Below are positions 50,679-59,799 of a stretch of DNA of 64,000 bases, piece by piece. The stretch is from Thermohalobaculum sp039822785. GTDB lineage: Bacteria; Pseudomonadota; Alphaproteobacteria; Rhodobacterales; Rhodobacteraceae. The position numbers and the translations under genes are program-made. Location of the stretch: NCBI GenBank assembly GCA_039822785.1, contig JBCBMO010000001.1, positions 310,001 through 374,000 on the forward strand. The letters are read 5' to 3'. The notes below the pieces were generated by a model, which did not search any database, was not told the origin of the DNA, and worked only from the letters and a program-made list of their open reading frames with translations. Within the stretch, counting starts at the first letter, position 1. Every line of letters starts with the position of its first letter.

Positions 50679-50993
50679 CTACTCTTCCGGCTCGGTGGTG
50701 AAGGTGAGGGGGTAGCCGTTGACGCGGCCGGCATCGGTGCCCTGCTCGGCCTTGGTCTCGGCCACTTCGCGGGTGTAGACGGCGACGACGCAGACGCCCT
50801 TTTGGTGGGCGGCCAGCATGACGCCCTGCGCCTCCCCGTCGGTCATGCGGAAGATCGACTTCAGGACGATGACAACGAACTCCCGCGGGGTGTAGTCATC
50901 GTTGAGCAGGATCACCTTCCACAGCTTCGGGCGCTCGGCCTTGGGCTTTGCCTTGGGCCGGGGCGGGGCTGTGATCGTGTCGCGGTCGCTCAT
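50679..50993 (-). CDS. clpS: ATP-dependent Clp protease adaptor ClpS
   Basis: ClpS delivers proteins with destabilising N-terminal residues to ClpAP. The 104-residue product (start MSDRDTITAPPRPKAKPK at 50993) has the disordered N-terminal tail, the conserved LLNDDYTPREFVVIVLKSIF with the N-degron pocket residues, and HQKGVCVVAVYTREVAETK. clpA is not in this window. The end is close (16 bp) to the convergent HlyD gene. Confidence 0.97.
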   Translation of the reverse strand: MSDRDTITAPPRPKAKPKAERPKLWKVILLNDDYTPREFVVIVLKSIFRMTDGEAQGVMLAAHQKGVCVVAVYTREVAETKAEQGTDAGRVNGYPLTFTTEPEE

Positions 50994-51096
50994 GGCGCAC
51001 CCCTCTGCGCGGGCCGTCGCGCCGGCCATGACGCACCTGCGAAGTATCGCAGAAACGCCCCGAGGACGCCACCGGGCCGGGCGGAACGGGCGCGGA

Positions 51097-52887
51097 TCAC
51101 AACGGCCAGATGAAGGGGATCAGCAGGCAGCTGACGATGCCCACCATCAGGTTCATCGGCACGCCGAGGCGCATATAGTCGGTGAAGCGATAGCCCCCCG
51201 CCGCATAGACTAGCGTGTTGGTCTGATACCCGATGGGTGTCGCGAAGCTGGCCGAAGCGGCAATCATTACTACCACCACGAAGGGCCGCGGATCGGCGCC
51301 CACCGCCCCCGCCAGGGCGATCGCGATGGGGGTCACCACGACAGCGACGGCATTGTTGGACACAAGCTCCGTCAAGGTGGAGGCGAGGAGGAAGACCATC
51401 CAGAGCACCAGGGCCGGAGGCAGTGCCATCAAGAGCGGCGCGGAGACATCGACCAACAGCGCGACGGCGCCCGTCACCTCCAGCGCCCGGCCGACCCCCA
51501 GCATGCAGAAGATGAGCGCCAGCAACCGCCAGTCGATCAGCTCGAAGGCTTCCTCGGCATCAATACAGCGGGTCGCAAGCACCAGCGCCACCGCGATCAG
51601 GGCAAGCCCCGCGATGGGCATGACACCAAAGGCCCCGCCGATCACCAGGCCCGCCAAGATCGCCAGGACCACCGGCGCCCGCTCGCGCCGATAGGGTCGG
51701 TCGGCGGGCTGGGTGATATCCGCCAGGTTCTGCTCGGCCGAGAGGCGCTGGATATCGTCCGGGTCCCCCTCCAGCAGCAGGGTGTCGCCCACGCGGATCC
51801 GCACCTCGTCCAGGATCGAACCCACGCGTTCCGCCCGCCGATGCACGGCCAGCGGATAGACGCCGTAGCGGCGGCGAAATCGGATATCGCCGATCTGGCG
51901 GCCCACAAGCTTGCAGTCCGGGGTGATCAGCGCCTCCACCGTCACCGTCGATTTCTCGCCGATTGGATCGAGTTGGCCGATCATCGAGAGCGAGCGGTTG
52001 GAGCGCAGCGAGAGGAGCTCGTTGACGCCCGAGCGGATGACGACGCGGTCGCCTGCGGCCAGCACCACCGCCGTCATGTCCCGGCGCAGCGACAGGTCCC
52101 CGCGGATGACGTCGATCACGGTCATCCCGTCGCGCCGGAAGTGCTCCACATCCGTGATGTGCCGGCCGATCAGGGTCGAGCCCTCGGGGACGACGACCTC
52201 CGAGAAGAAGCGCAGCTGCTTGCGGTTGGTCAGAAAGTCCAACATGGCATCTCGCCGGGGCAGCAGGCGCGGGGCGGCGAGCGTCGTGAAGGTGAGCCCA
52301 AGGACCACGAGCACCAGAGCGAGCGGCGTGACCTCGAAAAGGGTGAAGGGCTCCAGCCCCTGGCTGCGCGCCACACCGTCCACCAGCAGGTTGGTCGAGG
52401 TCCCGATCAGGGTGCAGAGACCGCCCAGAATGGCGCAGTAGCTGAGCGGGATCAGGATCTGGCTGGCCGAGATCTTGAGCGCCGCCGCCAGCCGGGTCGC
52501 CACGGGAATCAGCATGACCACCACCGGCGTGTTGTTCATGAAGGCCGAGGCGCCGACCGTGAGCCCGGCAAAGCTCGCCACGGTGCGCGCGGGCCGCTCC
52601 TCGACCGTCGCGAAGATCCGGCGGGCGAAGGCGTCGAGGGCCCCCGTGCGCACGAGCGCCCCGGAGATCACGAACATCCCCGCGATGGTCAGCGGCGCGG
52701 GGTTGGAGAAGACGGCCAGCGCCTCTGCGGTTGGCAGGATGCCCGAGGCGACCAGCACCGACAGCCCGAAGATCGCGACGACGTCCGGCGGATACCGCTC
52801 GGACACGAACAGCGCGAACATCCCCAGCACCGTCGCCAACGTTGCGAGCGCGGGCCAGAGGGCGACGCTGGTCTCGATCCCGTTCAA
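51097..52887 (-). CDS. SLC13 family permease with two TrkA-C domains
   Basis: The product (596 aa) starts at a TTG (52887) with AAGGGGG 5 nt upstream; no ATG fits, and the upstream frame overlaps the metallophosphatase gene. It has about ten membrane segments in two halves (VFSNPAPLTIAGMFVISGALV, FMNNTPVVVMLIPVATRLAAAL) with the substrate-loop LIGTSTNLLVDG, around two cytoplasmic TrkA-C/RCK-C domains (about residues 210-390). The second half has VSNNAVAVVVTPIAIALA and FATPIGYQTNTLVY. This is the SAC1/SLC13 type, proposed to carry sulfate or dicarboxylates. Substrate uncertain. Confidence 0.9.
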   Translation of the reverse strand: MNGIETSVALWPALATLATVLGMFALFVSERYPPDVVAIFGLSVLVASGILPTAEALAVFSNPAPLTIAGMFVISGALVRTGALDAFARRIFATVEERPARTVASFAGLTVGASAFMNNTPVVVMLIPVATRLAAALKISASQILIPLSYCAILGGLCTLIGTSTNLLVDGVARSQGLEPFTLFEVTPLALVLVVLGLTFTTLAAPRLLPRRDAMLDFLTNRKQLRFFSEVVVPEGSTLIGRHITDVEHFRRDGMTVIDVIRGDLSLRRDMTAVVLAAGDRVVIRSGVNELLSLRSNRSLSMIGQLDPIGEKSTVTVEALITPDCKLVGRQIGDIRFRRRYGVYPLAVHRRAERVGSILDEVRIRVGDTLLLEGDPDDIQRLSAEQNLADITQPADRPYRRERAPVVLAILAGLVIGGAFGVMPIAGLALIAVALVLATRCIDAEEAFELIDWRLLALIFCMLGVGRALEVTGAVALLVDVSAPLLMALPPALVLWMVFLLASTLTELVSNNAVAVVVTPIAIALAGAVGADPRPFVVVVMIAASASFATPIGYQTNTLVYAAGGYRFTDYMRLGVPMNLMVGIVSCLLIPFIWPL

Positions 52888-52957
52888 CGGCGCCCCCTTA
52901 TGAGCGAGGCAATCCAGCGGATGACGCGCCGCAGAAGGAGCCGCCCCAAGACCTCTC

Positions 52958-53782
52958 TCACGTGGCGCCCTCGCTGGCGACCAAACGACCGCCCCGGCGA
53001 AAGGCGGTGACGGACTTGGCGAGCCCCGTCCGATCGTCGGTCTCGACCAGGGTACCGCAGAGCGTCGCCTCGCCCATCGCGGGCTCGAAGCGCCCTGCCC
53101 CCATGCCGGTGACGAAGCGCTGCAGCGGCTCCTTCTTGTCCATCCCGATAACGCTGTCGTAGTCGCCGCACATGCCGGCATCGGTCTGATAGGCCGTGCC
53201 GCGCCCCAGGATCACCGCGTCCGCCGTGGGCACATGGGTATGGGTGCCGACCACCAGGCTGGCGCGCCCGTCGCACCAATGCCCGGTCGCCATCTTCTCC
53301 GACGTCGCCTCGGCATGGATCTCGACGATGGTCGCATCCACCCCGCTGCCGGGGCTAAGCGGGTGCTGGCGCAGCGCCGCATCGAGCACCGAGAAGGGGT
53401 CGTCATAGGGCCTGGACATGAAAACCCGGCCGAGCGCGACCGCCATCGCGACCCTGCGTCCGCGTGAGACCTGGTAGACCCCGACGCCGCGCCCCGGTGC
53501 CTTTTTCGCAATGTTCATCGGCCGCAGGATGCGGGGTTCCTCGTCGAGATACGCCAGGATGTCCTTCTGGTCGAAGGCATGGTCGCCGAGGGTGATGCAA
53601 TCGGCACCGGCCGCCAGGATCGTCTCGGCGATCGGGCGGGTGAGGCCATAGCCTGCCGCCGCGTTCTCGGCGTTCACGGCGATGAAATCGAGGCGTTCGG
53701 CCGCGCGCAGGGGGCCGAGCGCCGCAATCAGCGCCTCGCGCCCCGCGCGGCCGACGACATCACCGAGAAAAAGCAATCGCAT
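52958..53782 (-). CDS. TIGR00282 family metallophosphoesterase (YmdB-like)
   Basis: The 274-residue product is a two-metal phosphodiesterase related to B. subtilis YmdB, which hydrolyses cyclic nucleotides in vitro. Metal-ligand motifs are LFLGDVVGRAGREAL (Asp), AVNAENAAAGYG (Asn/Glu), TLGDHAFDQKDI (Asp, His), DATIVEIHAEATSEK (His) and LVVGTHTHVPTADA (paired His). It is upstream of the SLC13 gene on the same strand and downstream of the cyclo-ligase gene, part of a leftward block starting at the coiled-coil/zapA genes. Confidence 0.93.
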   Translation of the reverse strand: MRLLFLGDVVGRAGREALIAALGPLRAAERLDFIAVNAENAAAGYGLTRPIAETILAAGADCITLGDHAFDQKDILAYLDEEPRILRPMNIAKKAPGRGVGVYQVSRGRRVAMAVALGRVFMSRPYDDPFSVLDAALRQHPLSPGSGVDATIVEIHAEATSEKMATGHWCDGRASLVVGTHTHVPTADAVILGRGTAYQTDAGMCGDYDSVIGMDKKEPLQRFVTGMGAGRFEPAMGEATLCGTLVETDDRTGLAKSVTAFRRGGRLVASEGAT

Positions 53783-53856
53783 GCGCGCTTCTCACCCTCG
53801 TCTGGGCCGGGTGTCAAACCGCGGCTGGCGCCCGGTCAGTGCCAAAGGCCCCGTTC

Positions 53857-54516
53857 TCAGGCCCTCGCCGGTCGGTCGGTGATTTGGCCAGGGGTTTGCC
53901 CGGGGGTCTGGCCAGGGGCCCCTTCGCCGCGATGAACCGCGCTCTCCGTGATGACTGCATCGAGCAGACAATCGGTCGTCTCCCGCGGGATCGCCGGCAC
54001 CCGCTGCGCGTCATAGGCGAGGCCAAGGGTCTTCAGGCAGGGGTTCGCCTCGCGCAGCTCGGCGATCGTCCGGTCGTAGAATCCGCCACCATAGCCAAGC
54101 CGCGCACAACGGGTGTCGAAGGCCACCAGCGGCACGATCAGCGCGCCGGGGACGACCGCGGTCTCATCGGCAGGGATGCGGGCGCCGAAGGCCCCCTCGA
54201 TCTCTGCTGTGCCGGGCGCCCAGGGGCGAAAGCTGAGCGGCGCGCCCTTTGCCACGACCACCGGCATCGCGAGGGGCACGCCGGCCGCATGAAGGCGCGC
54301 CAATGCCGGGTCGGGCACGATCTCGGTGCGGATCGGCCGATAGCCCGCGATCATCGTCGCCCCGTCCGCCAGACCCAACCGCTCGATCTCGGCCATCAGA
54401 TGCGCCGCTGCCATGGCAGCGCGCATCGGGCCATCGTCGCCATGCGCGGCCTTGCGCGCGGCATAGACCTGAGTGCGCAGGGCGGCCTTGGCCGCGGCGA
54501 TGTCGATGGTTGCCAT
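53857..54516 (-). CDS. fau: 5-formyltetrahydrofolate cyclo-ligase
   Basis: This enzyme (219 aa) converts 5-formyl-THF into methenyl-THF with ATP. It has the basic N-terminal helix (LRTQVYAARKA), IAGYRPIRTEIVPDP, FRPW, PLVAFDTRCARLGYGGGFYDRTI (the substrate and ATP loop) and LGLAYDAQRVPAIP. The C-terminal 25 residues contain a GQTP-GQTP-GQI repeat from a local duplication and are not part of the family. It lies just downstream of the 6S RNA candidate and zapA, the same order as zapA-ssrS-ygfA in E. coli. Confidence 0.95.
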   Translation of the reverse strand: MATIDIAAAKAALRTQVYAARKAAHGDDGPMRAAMAAAHLMAEIERLGLADGATMIAGYRPIRTEIVPDPALARLHAAGVPLAMPVVVAKGAPLSFRPWAPGTAEIEGAFGARIPADETAVVPGALIVPLVAFDTRCARLGYGGGFYDRTIAELREANPCLKTLGLAYDAQRVPAIPRETTDCLLDAVITESAVHRGEGAPGQTPGQTPGQITDRPARA

Positions 54517-54559
54517 GGGTCTATTCCGGCAGGCGGTGGAGAGGGAAAGGGTGGCGGGC

Positions 54560-54739
54560 CCGTCGCGACCGTGGGGGTTTCAGATCCTCGCGAGCCTGGA
54601 TAACCAGGTGGGCGCCAGGTAGCCAAGGCCAGGACCGAGACCAGAGCCAGCTCCCGCGAAGATGCTTAGGCCACCAGGAAACTGTCCCCGCACGGGAAGG
54701 ACAGCACCCGCCACTGCCAGACCTAGGCGCAGGCGACGG
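54560..54739 (-). ncRNA. ssrS: 6S RNA (candidate)
   Basis: The 270-bp gap between zapA and the 5-formyl-THF cyclo-ligase gene has no coding frame. It is where 6S RNA lies in many proteobacteria. On the minus strand the region folds back: ccgtcgc (from 54739-54733) pairs with gcgacgg (54566-54560), giving a closing stem about 180 nt apart, the size of 6S. Inside are ctgtcc/ggacag (54704-54699 with 54687-54682) and several further complementary stretches flanking possible open regions. 6S mimics an open promoter and holds sigma70-RNA polymerase in stationary phase. Ends are approximate. Confidence 0.65.
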
Positions 54740-54786
54740 TTTTGCAAAGCCCCCAAACTGGGCGCCGTCAGTCGACCCCACGGCGC

Positions 54787-55128
54787 TCAGGCGCGCCCCG
54801 CGGTGCCGATGGCGGCCGCCGCTGCCGTCAGCCGGTCGGCGAGCTCGTCGATCATCGCGGCCGTCTCAACATCGCCCTCCGCCTGAGGATCCGTCGCCAA
54901 ATCCTCTTGCAATGTCTCTTTTTCGCGCTCTGCCTCTGCCAGCCGGTCGGCCAGCATCAGCGCGCTCATGACCAGCAGGCGCCCCTCCGGCACCGTGCCA
55001 GCGGCTTTCTCGATCTGCCGCGCCTCCGCGTCGATGCTGGCGGCGAGGTCGCGCACATGCCCTTCCTCGCCCGGACCGCAGCCGATGCGATAGGCCCGCC
55101 CGGCAATCTCGATCGTCACTTCCGCCAT
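54787..55128 (-). CDS. zapA: Cell division protein ZapA
   Basis: ZapA bundles FtsZ filaments at the division site. The 113-residue product has the family N-terminus (VTIEIAGRAYRIGCGPGEEGHVRDLAASIDAEARQI), GRLLVMSALMLADRLAEAE and a C-terminal coiled coil. The upstream partner gene (55173-55451) encodes another small coiled-coil protein 44 bp away. The 6S RNA candidate follows. Confidence 0.93.
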   Translation of the reverse strand: MAEVTIEIAGRAYRIGCGPGEEGHVRDLAASIDAEARQIEKAAGTVPEGRLLVMSALMLADRLAEAEREKETLQEDLATDPQAEGDVETAAMIDELADRLTAAAAAIGTAGRA

Positions 55129-55172
55129 GTCGTCTCTGCTCGCTTTCTTTTGTCTTTCGGGCCCGGGCGGTT

Positions 55173-55451
55173 CTAGCCCCGGGCGCCGCCCCCGCCGACC
55201 GAGCGCAGCTCCGCCAGCGCGTCCTTCACCGCCTCGGCGGCCTCGACCCGCAGCAGCGCGTCCTCCTTGGTCTGGGCCTCAAGCGCTTCGATCCGGGCCA
55301 AAAGCGCGTTGCGCTCCTCCTCGGCCAGACCGCCCTCCTCGGTACGTGTCGCTTGCGTGGCCGAGGCCTCCAGCGCGGCGCGTGCGCAGGCCTCCTCCAC
55401 GGCGGCGACCGCCTGCTCAAGCCGACCAAGCGCTTCCTGCAGTCTCGACAT
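55173..55451 (-). CDS. Small coiled-coil protein upstream of zapA (DUF4164-like)
   Basis: The product, 92 residues from ATG 55451 (MSRLQEALGRLEQAVAAVEEACARAALEA), is almost all helix with heptad-like repeats (ERNALLARIEALEAQTKEDALLRVEAAEAVKDALAEL) and a Gly-rich end. A small coiled-coil gene before zapA is usual in Rhodobacteraceae and resembles DUF4164 or ZapB-like proteins, so a role with ZapA at the division site is plausible (inference). It is divergent from tkt; the 290 bp between them probably hold both promoters, and I see no clear motif there. Confidence 0.75.
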   Translation of the reverse strand: MSRLQEALGRLEQAVAAVEEACARAALEASATQATRTEEGGLAEEERNALLARIEALEAQTKEDALLRVEAAEAVKDALAELRSVGGGGARG

Positions 55452-55739
55452 GGGCCCTCCTGATCCGCTGCCGACCGAATCGTGCAGCCGGTCGATTGAG
55501 GCAGGAGTATCGGGCCCGCGTCCCCCTGGGTGAAGGGACGAGCGCGAATTCACCCGCATCCCTGACCCGAGCCCCCGGCTCTGCCCGCCGCTTTGAGCGC
55601 CAAGGCGCGGCGTGGCGCCTGTCGGCCTTGACCCAGACGCCGCCCCCACATACGCCGCCGGGGCCCTTATGCCGGCGCGGCGCATGAGCCCGCCTGCGAA
55701 GAGCGAGCGTGCGCGAAAGAGAGCCCTCGGGAGACAGCG

Positions 55740-57764
55740 ATGACGGTGACGATCGACGAGATGAAGGCGGCGGATCCGGACCGCTTCGCCATGGCCGCAG
55801 CCATCCGCACCCTGGCTCTCGACGCCGTCAAGGCCGCCAACTCGGGCCACACGGGCATGCCCATGGGCATGGCCGATGTGGCGACCGTGCTCTTCGAGAA
55901 GCACCTGCGCTTCGACCCCTCGGCGCCGGACTGGCCCGACCGCGACCGCTTCGTGCTGTCGGCGGGCCATGGCTCTATGCTGCTCTATGCGCTGTTGTAC
56001 CTCACCGGCTATCCCGGCATGCCGCTGGAGGCGATCAAGGGCTTCCGCCAGCTCGGCCAGCCGACGGCGGGCCATCCGGAGCATGGGCATGCGCCGGGGA
56101 TCGAGACCACCACCGGGCCGCTGGGTCAGGGGATCGCCACCGCAGTCGGCATGGCCATCGCCGAGGAGAGCATGCGCGCCCGCTTCGGGGCCAAGGTCTG
56201 TGATCACCGCACCTGGGTGATCGCGGGCGACGGCTGCCTGATGGAAGGCGTGAGCCAGGAGGCCATCACGCTGGCCGGACGTCAGGCGCTGAAGAACCTC
56301 ATCGTGCTCTGGGACGACAACGGCATCTCCATCGACGGCCAGGTCAGCCTTTCGGACAACACCGACCAGATGGCGCGCTTCGCGGCCTCCGGCTGGGCGG
56401 TCAGGGCAGTCGACGGCCATGACACGGCGGCCATCGAGGCCGCGCTGGATTGGGCGGTGACCCAGAAGCAGCCGGTGATGCTGGCCTGCAAGACCCACAT
56501 CGGCCTGGGTGCGCCCACGCTGCAGGACACGGCCAAGGCCCATGGCGCGATCACCGGCGACGACGAGATCGCCGGCGCCAAGGCCGCCTACGGCTGGTCG
56601 CAGGCCCCCTTCGAGGTGCCCAAGGCCATCCTAGACCAATGGCGCGCGCTGGGGGCCCGGGGCGCTGCCGCCCGCGCAGTCTGGGAGGGGAACCTTGCCG
56701 CGCTGAGCGAGCGCAAACAGGCAGAGCATGCCCGTGTGGTGGCGGGCGAGGTGCCGGCCCGGTTGGCCGGCGCCATCAACAAGCTCCGCCGCCAGCTCGT
56801 GGATGACCAGCCGACCGTCGCGACCCGCAAGGCCTCGGAGATGGCGCTCACCGTCATCAACCCCGCCATGCCGGAGACCATGGGCGGCTCGGCCGATCTC
56901 ACGGGCTCGAACAACACCAAGACCGCCGATCTCGGCGTGTTCGACATCAACAACCGCAAGGGCCGCTACCTGCACTTCGGCATCCGTGAGCATGGCATGG
57001 CGGCGGCGCTGAACGGCATGGCGCTGCACGGCGGCGTCGTGCCCTACGGCGGCACCTTCCTGGTGTTCACCGATTATGCCCGGGCAGCCATGCGCCTGTC
57101 GGCGATCATGCAGCAGCGGGTCGTCTACGTGATGACCCACGACAGCATCGGCCTTGGCGAGGACGGGCCGACCCACCAGCCGGTCGAGCATCTCGCCGCG
57201 CTACGCGCGATGCCCAACATGACCGTGCTGCGCCCCGCCGATGCGGTGGAGACCGCGGAGGCCTGGGAGATCGCGCTCAGCAACCGCGAGGGGCCGACAG
57301 TACTCGCGCTCTCGCGCCAGAACCTGCCGTCAGTTCGGGCCAAGTACACGGCCAAGAACCAGGCCGCCCAGGGCGCCTATGTGGTGGCGGAGGCCGACCA
57401 TCGGCGCGCGGCGATCCTGATCGCCACGGGCTCGGAGGTGTCGATCGCGCTGGAGGCGAAGGCCCTGCTCGAGCGCGACGGCACCGGTGTGCGCGTCGTG
57501 TCGATGCCGTCGATGGAGCTGTTTGCCGCGCAGGAGGAAGCCTATCGCAAGCGCATCCTGCCCGCAGGCCCTGCGCGGGTCGCGGTGGAGGCGGGTGTGC
57601 ACTTCGGCTGGGACCGCTGGCTGACCGGTGAGCGCGGGCGGGAGGCCAAGGCAGGCTTTGTCGGGATGGAGAGCTTCGGCGCGTCGGCCCCCTACAAGGA
57701 TCTGTACGCCCACTTCGGCATCACGGCCGAGGCGATCGCCGAGCGCGTGCGCAGCATCATCTGA
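55740..57764 (+). CDS. tkt: Transketolase
   Basis: Transketolase moves two-carbon units between sugar phosphates using thiamine diphosphate, in the pentose phosphate and Calvin pathways. The 674-residue product shows GHTGMPMGMADVATVL, SAGHGSMLLYALLYLTGY, TTGPLGQGIATAVGMAIAE, the ThDP motif GDGCLMEGVSQEA...DDN, and in the second domain HDSIGLGEDGPTHQPVEH and the C-terminal GWDRW. GGGAGACAGCG precedes the start. gap follows after 116 bp on the same strand. Confidence 0.98.
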   Translation: MTVTIDEMKAADPDRFAMAAAIRTLALDAVKAANSGHTGMPMGMADVATVLFEKHLRFDPSAPDWPDRDRFVLSAGHGSMLLYALLYLTGYPGMPLEAIKGFRQLGQPTAGHPEHGHAPGIETTTGPLGQGIATAVGMAIAEESMRARFGAKVCDHRTWVIAGDGCLMEGVSQEAITLAGRQALKNLIVLWDDNGISIDGQVSLSDNTDQMARFAASGWAVRAVDGHDTAAIEAALDWAVTQKQPVMLACKTHIGLGAPTLQDTAKAHGAITGDDEIAGAKAAYGWSQAPFEVPKAILDQWRALGARGAAARAVWEGNLAALSERKQAEHARVVAGEVPARLAGAINKLRRQLVDDQPTVATRKASEMALTVINPAMPETMGGSADLTGSNNTKTADLGVFDINNRKGRYLHFGIREHGMAAALNGMALHGGVVPYGGTFLVFTDYARAAMRLSAIMQQRVVYVMTHDSIGLGEDGPTHQPVEHLAALRAMPNMTVLRPADAVETAEAWEIALSNREGPTVLALSRQNLPSVRAKYTAKNQAAQGAYVVAEADHRRAAILIATGSEVSIALEAKALLERDGTGVRVVSMPSMELFAAQEEAYRKRILPAGPARVAVEAGVHFGWDRWLTGERGREAKAGFVGMESFGASAPYKDLYAHFGITAEAIAERVRSII

Positions 57765-57880
57765 GCAAGGCCGCTCTCACCGCGGGTAACCTCTGGATTG
57801 AAAACCGGCGCCAGCCGTTCCATACCGCGCGCGCCGGGTCTAGCTGAGGCCCGGAACGCAAGCCGGTAGGGAGACAGGCG

Positions 57881-58882
57881 ATGACGGTGAAGGTCGGCAT
57901 CAACGGATTTGGTCGGATCGGGCGCAACGTGCTGCGCGCCATCATCGAGTCGGGCCGGACCGACGTCGAGGTGGTGGCGATCAACGACCTGGGCCCGGTG
58001 GAAACCAACGCCCATCTCCTGCGCTATGACAGCGTCCACGGGCGGTTCCCTGCGACCGTCACCGTCGACGGCGACACCATCGACGTGGGCCGCGGGCCGA
58101 TCCGGGTCACGGCGATCCGTAACCCCGCCGAGCTTCCCTGGGCCGATGTCGATATCGCGTTGGAGTGCACGGGCATCTTCGCCACCAAGGAGAAGGCGGC
58201 GGCGCATCTGGAGAACGGCTCGAAGCGCGTGCTCGTCTCGGCCCCGGCCTCGGGCGCGGACAAGACGATTGTCTTCGGGGTGAACCACCAGACGCTGACG
58301 GGCGACGATATGGTCGTCTCCAACGCGTCCTGCACCACCAACTGCCTGGGCCCCGTCGCGCATGTGCTGCACCAGGCGATCGGCATCAAGCAGGGCTTTA
58401 TGACCACGATCCACAGCTACACCGGCGACCAGCCGACGCTGGATACGATGCACAAGGACCTCTACCGCTCCCGCGCTGCGGCGATGTCGATGATCCCGAC
58501 CTCGACCGGCGCGGCCAAGGCCGTGGGTCTGGTGCTGCCGGAGCTGAACGGCAAGCTCGACGGTGTGGCGATCCGGGTGCCGACGCCCAATGTCTCGGTC
58601 GTCGACTTCCAGTTCAACGCCGAGCGCGAGACCAGCGTCGAGGAGGTGAACGACGCCATCCGCGCCGCTGCCGGCCAGTCCTTGAAGGGCATCCTGGGCT
58701 TCACCGACGAGAAGCTCGTGTCCATCGACATGAACCACGACCCCCACTCCTCGATCTTCCATACCGATCAGACCAAGGTGATGGACGGCAACTTCGTCCG
58801 CGTCCTTAGCTGGTACGACAACGAGTGGGGCTTCTCGAACCGCATGGCCGACACCGCCGTCGCCATGGCCTCCCACCTCTGA
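57881..58882 (+). CDS. gap: Glyceraldehyde-3-phosphate dehydrogenase, type I
   Basis: GAPDH oxidises glyceraldehyde 3-phosphate to 1,3-bisphosphoglycerate with NAD(P)+. The 333-residue product has the Rossmann start VKVGINGFGRIGRNVLRA, the active-site cysteine in VSNASCTTNCLGP, the catalytic histidine region TIHSYTGDQPTLD and WYDNEWGFSNRM. Its leader (GGGAGACAGGCGATGACGGT) nearly repeats that of tkt. A 13-bp perfect inverted repeat follows the stop at 58927-58963. Confidence 0.98.
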   Translation: MTVKVGINGFGRIGRNVLRAIIESGRTDVEVVAINDLGPVETNAHLLRYDSVHGRFPATVTVDGDTIDVGRGPIRVTAIRNPAELPWADVDIALECTGIFATKEKAAAHLENGSKRVLVSAPASGADKTIVFGVNHQTLTGDDMVVSNASCTTNCLGPVAHVLHQAIGIKQGFMTTIHSYTGDQPTLDTMHKDLYRSRAAAMSMIPTSTGAAKAVGLVLPELNGKLDGVAIRVPTPNVSVVDFQFNAERETSVEEVNDAIRAAAGQSLKGILGFTDEKLVSIDMNHDPHSSIFHTDQTKVMDGNFVRVLSWYDNEWGFSNRMADTAVAMASHL

Positions 58883-58926
58883 GCCGAAGGGTGGGGCCTG
58901 CTCTGGCCTCGCCGCCTTTCCAGCGT

Positions 58927-58963
58927 CCAGGTTGAGACCTCGTTCACGCTGGTCTCAACCTGG
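58927..58963 (+). terminator. Perfect 13-bp hairpin after gap
   Basis: CCAGGTTGAGACC (58927-58939) and GGTCTCAACCTGG (58951-58963) form a perfect stem with an 11-nt loop, 44 nt after the gap stop. No run of T follows (ctctcgttgg), so it is not a classical intrinsic terminator. It may instead protect the 3' end of gap mRNA from exonucleases or assist termination. Two smaller inverted repeats lie in the same 227-bp gap, for example GGCGAC...GTCGCC around 58994-59014. Confidence 0.5.
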
Positions 58964-59109
58964 CTCTCGTTGGGGTCTCTGCGTGCCCGCTCGGGCGACG
59001 CTGAGCTAGTCGCCAGGGTCAAAGCGGCCTTGCAAAGGCGCTGTCTCGACCGTGGCACTCCCATCTGCTGTGCTCTGCCTCCAGGACAGATCAATCTGTG
59101 GAGGAGAGA

Positions 59110-59700
59110 ATGCTGACCCTGGAGCGGCCCCTGGAGCGGCCCTTTCGTGTCGCGACGCCGGCGGATGCACCGGCGCTGGCAACCTTCATCACCGCGGCGA
59201 GCGAGGGGATGGCACCCTATGTCTGGTCCCAAGCCGTGGGGCCCGGCGGTGACATCCACGCCTACGGCCAAGCCCGCATGGCGCGCATGGCCGGCGGTGG
59301 CGGTTGGGTGGTGGCGGAGCATGACGGCGAGGTTGTCGCCGGGCTGCACGGCTATCCCTTGCCCGAAAACCCCGATCCCATTCCAGACGACTTCGAGCCC
59401 ATGTTCCGCCCGCTCCAGGAGCTTGAGGACGCCGCACCGTCCACCTGGTACATCCATGTGTTGGCGGCGCGGGCCGATGCACGCGGACAGGGATGGGGCA
59501 CCAAGCTTCTTGACCTTGCCGAGACGATCTGCCGGGACAGCGGCCTCGCCACCCTCTCCATCATCGTCGCTGACAACAACACCGGGGCGGCGCGCCTCTA
59601 TGCGCGGCATGGCTTTGCCGAGGTCGACCGTCGCGCCATGGTGAAGGGCGGGTGGCAGAGCGACGGCACCGCCTGGCTGCTGATGACAAAGCCTCTCTGA
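59110..59700 (+). CDS. GNAT family N-acetyltransferase
   Basis: The 196-residue product has the GNAT fold: FRVATPADAPALATFITAASEGM, GGWVVAEHDGEVVAGLHGY, the acetyl-CoA loop in IHVLAARADARGQGWGTKLLDLAE and IIVADNNTGAARLYARHGFAEVDRRAMVKGGW. The GGAGG at about 59100 lies 5 nt before ATG 59110. A GTG at 59098 extends the frame but is poorly placed. It is inserted between gap and pgk in the same direction; the substrate is unknown and a link to glycolysis is not evident. Confidence 0.92.
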   Translation: MLTLERPLERPFRVATPADAPALATFITAASEGMAPYVWSQAVGPGGDIHAYGQARMARMAGGGGWVVAEHDGEVVAGLHGYPLPENPDPIPDDFEPMFRPLQELEDAAPSTWYIHVLAARADARGQGWGTKLLDLAETICRDSGLATLSIIVADNNTGAARLYARHGFAEVDRRAMVKGGWQSDGTAWLLMTKPL

Positions 59701-59705
59701 GCGCG

Positions 59706-59727
59706 CGGAACGACGAAAATCGTTCCG
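59706..59727 (+). repeat. Short hairpin between the acetyltransferase gene and pgk
   Basis: CGGAACGA (59706-59713) and TCGTTCCG (59720-59727) form a perfect 8-bp stem with loop cgaaaa, 6 nt after the GNAT stop. No T tract follows. It may act as a weak terminator or mRNA-stabilising end. Confidence 0.4.
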
Positions 59728-59799
59728 ACCCTCGCCGGACCCGTTGACCCAGGCCTCAGGCGCGACCAGAACCTCCGGCAGACGAGAACGGAGGCTGCC

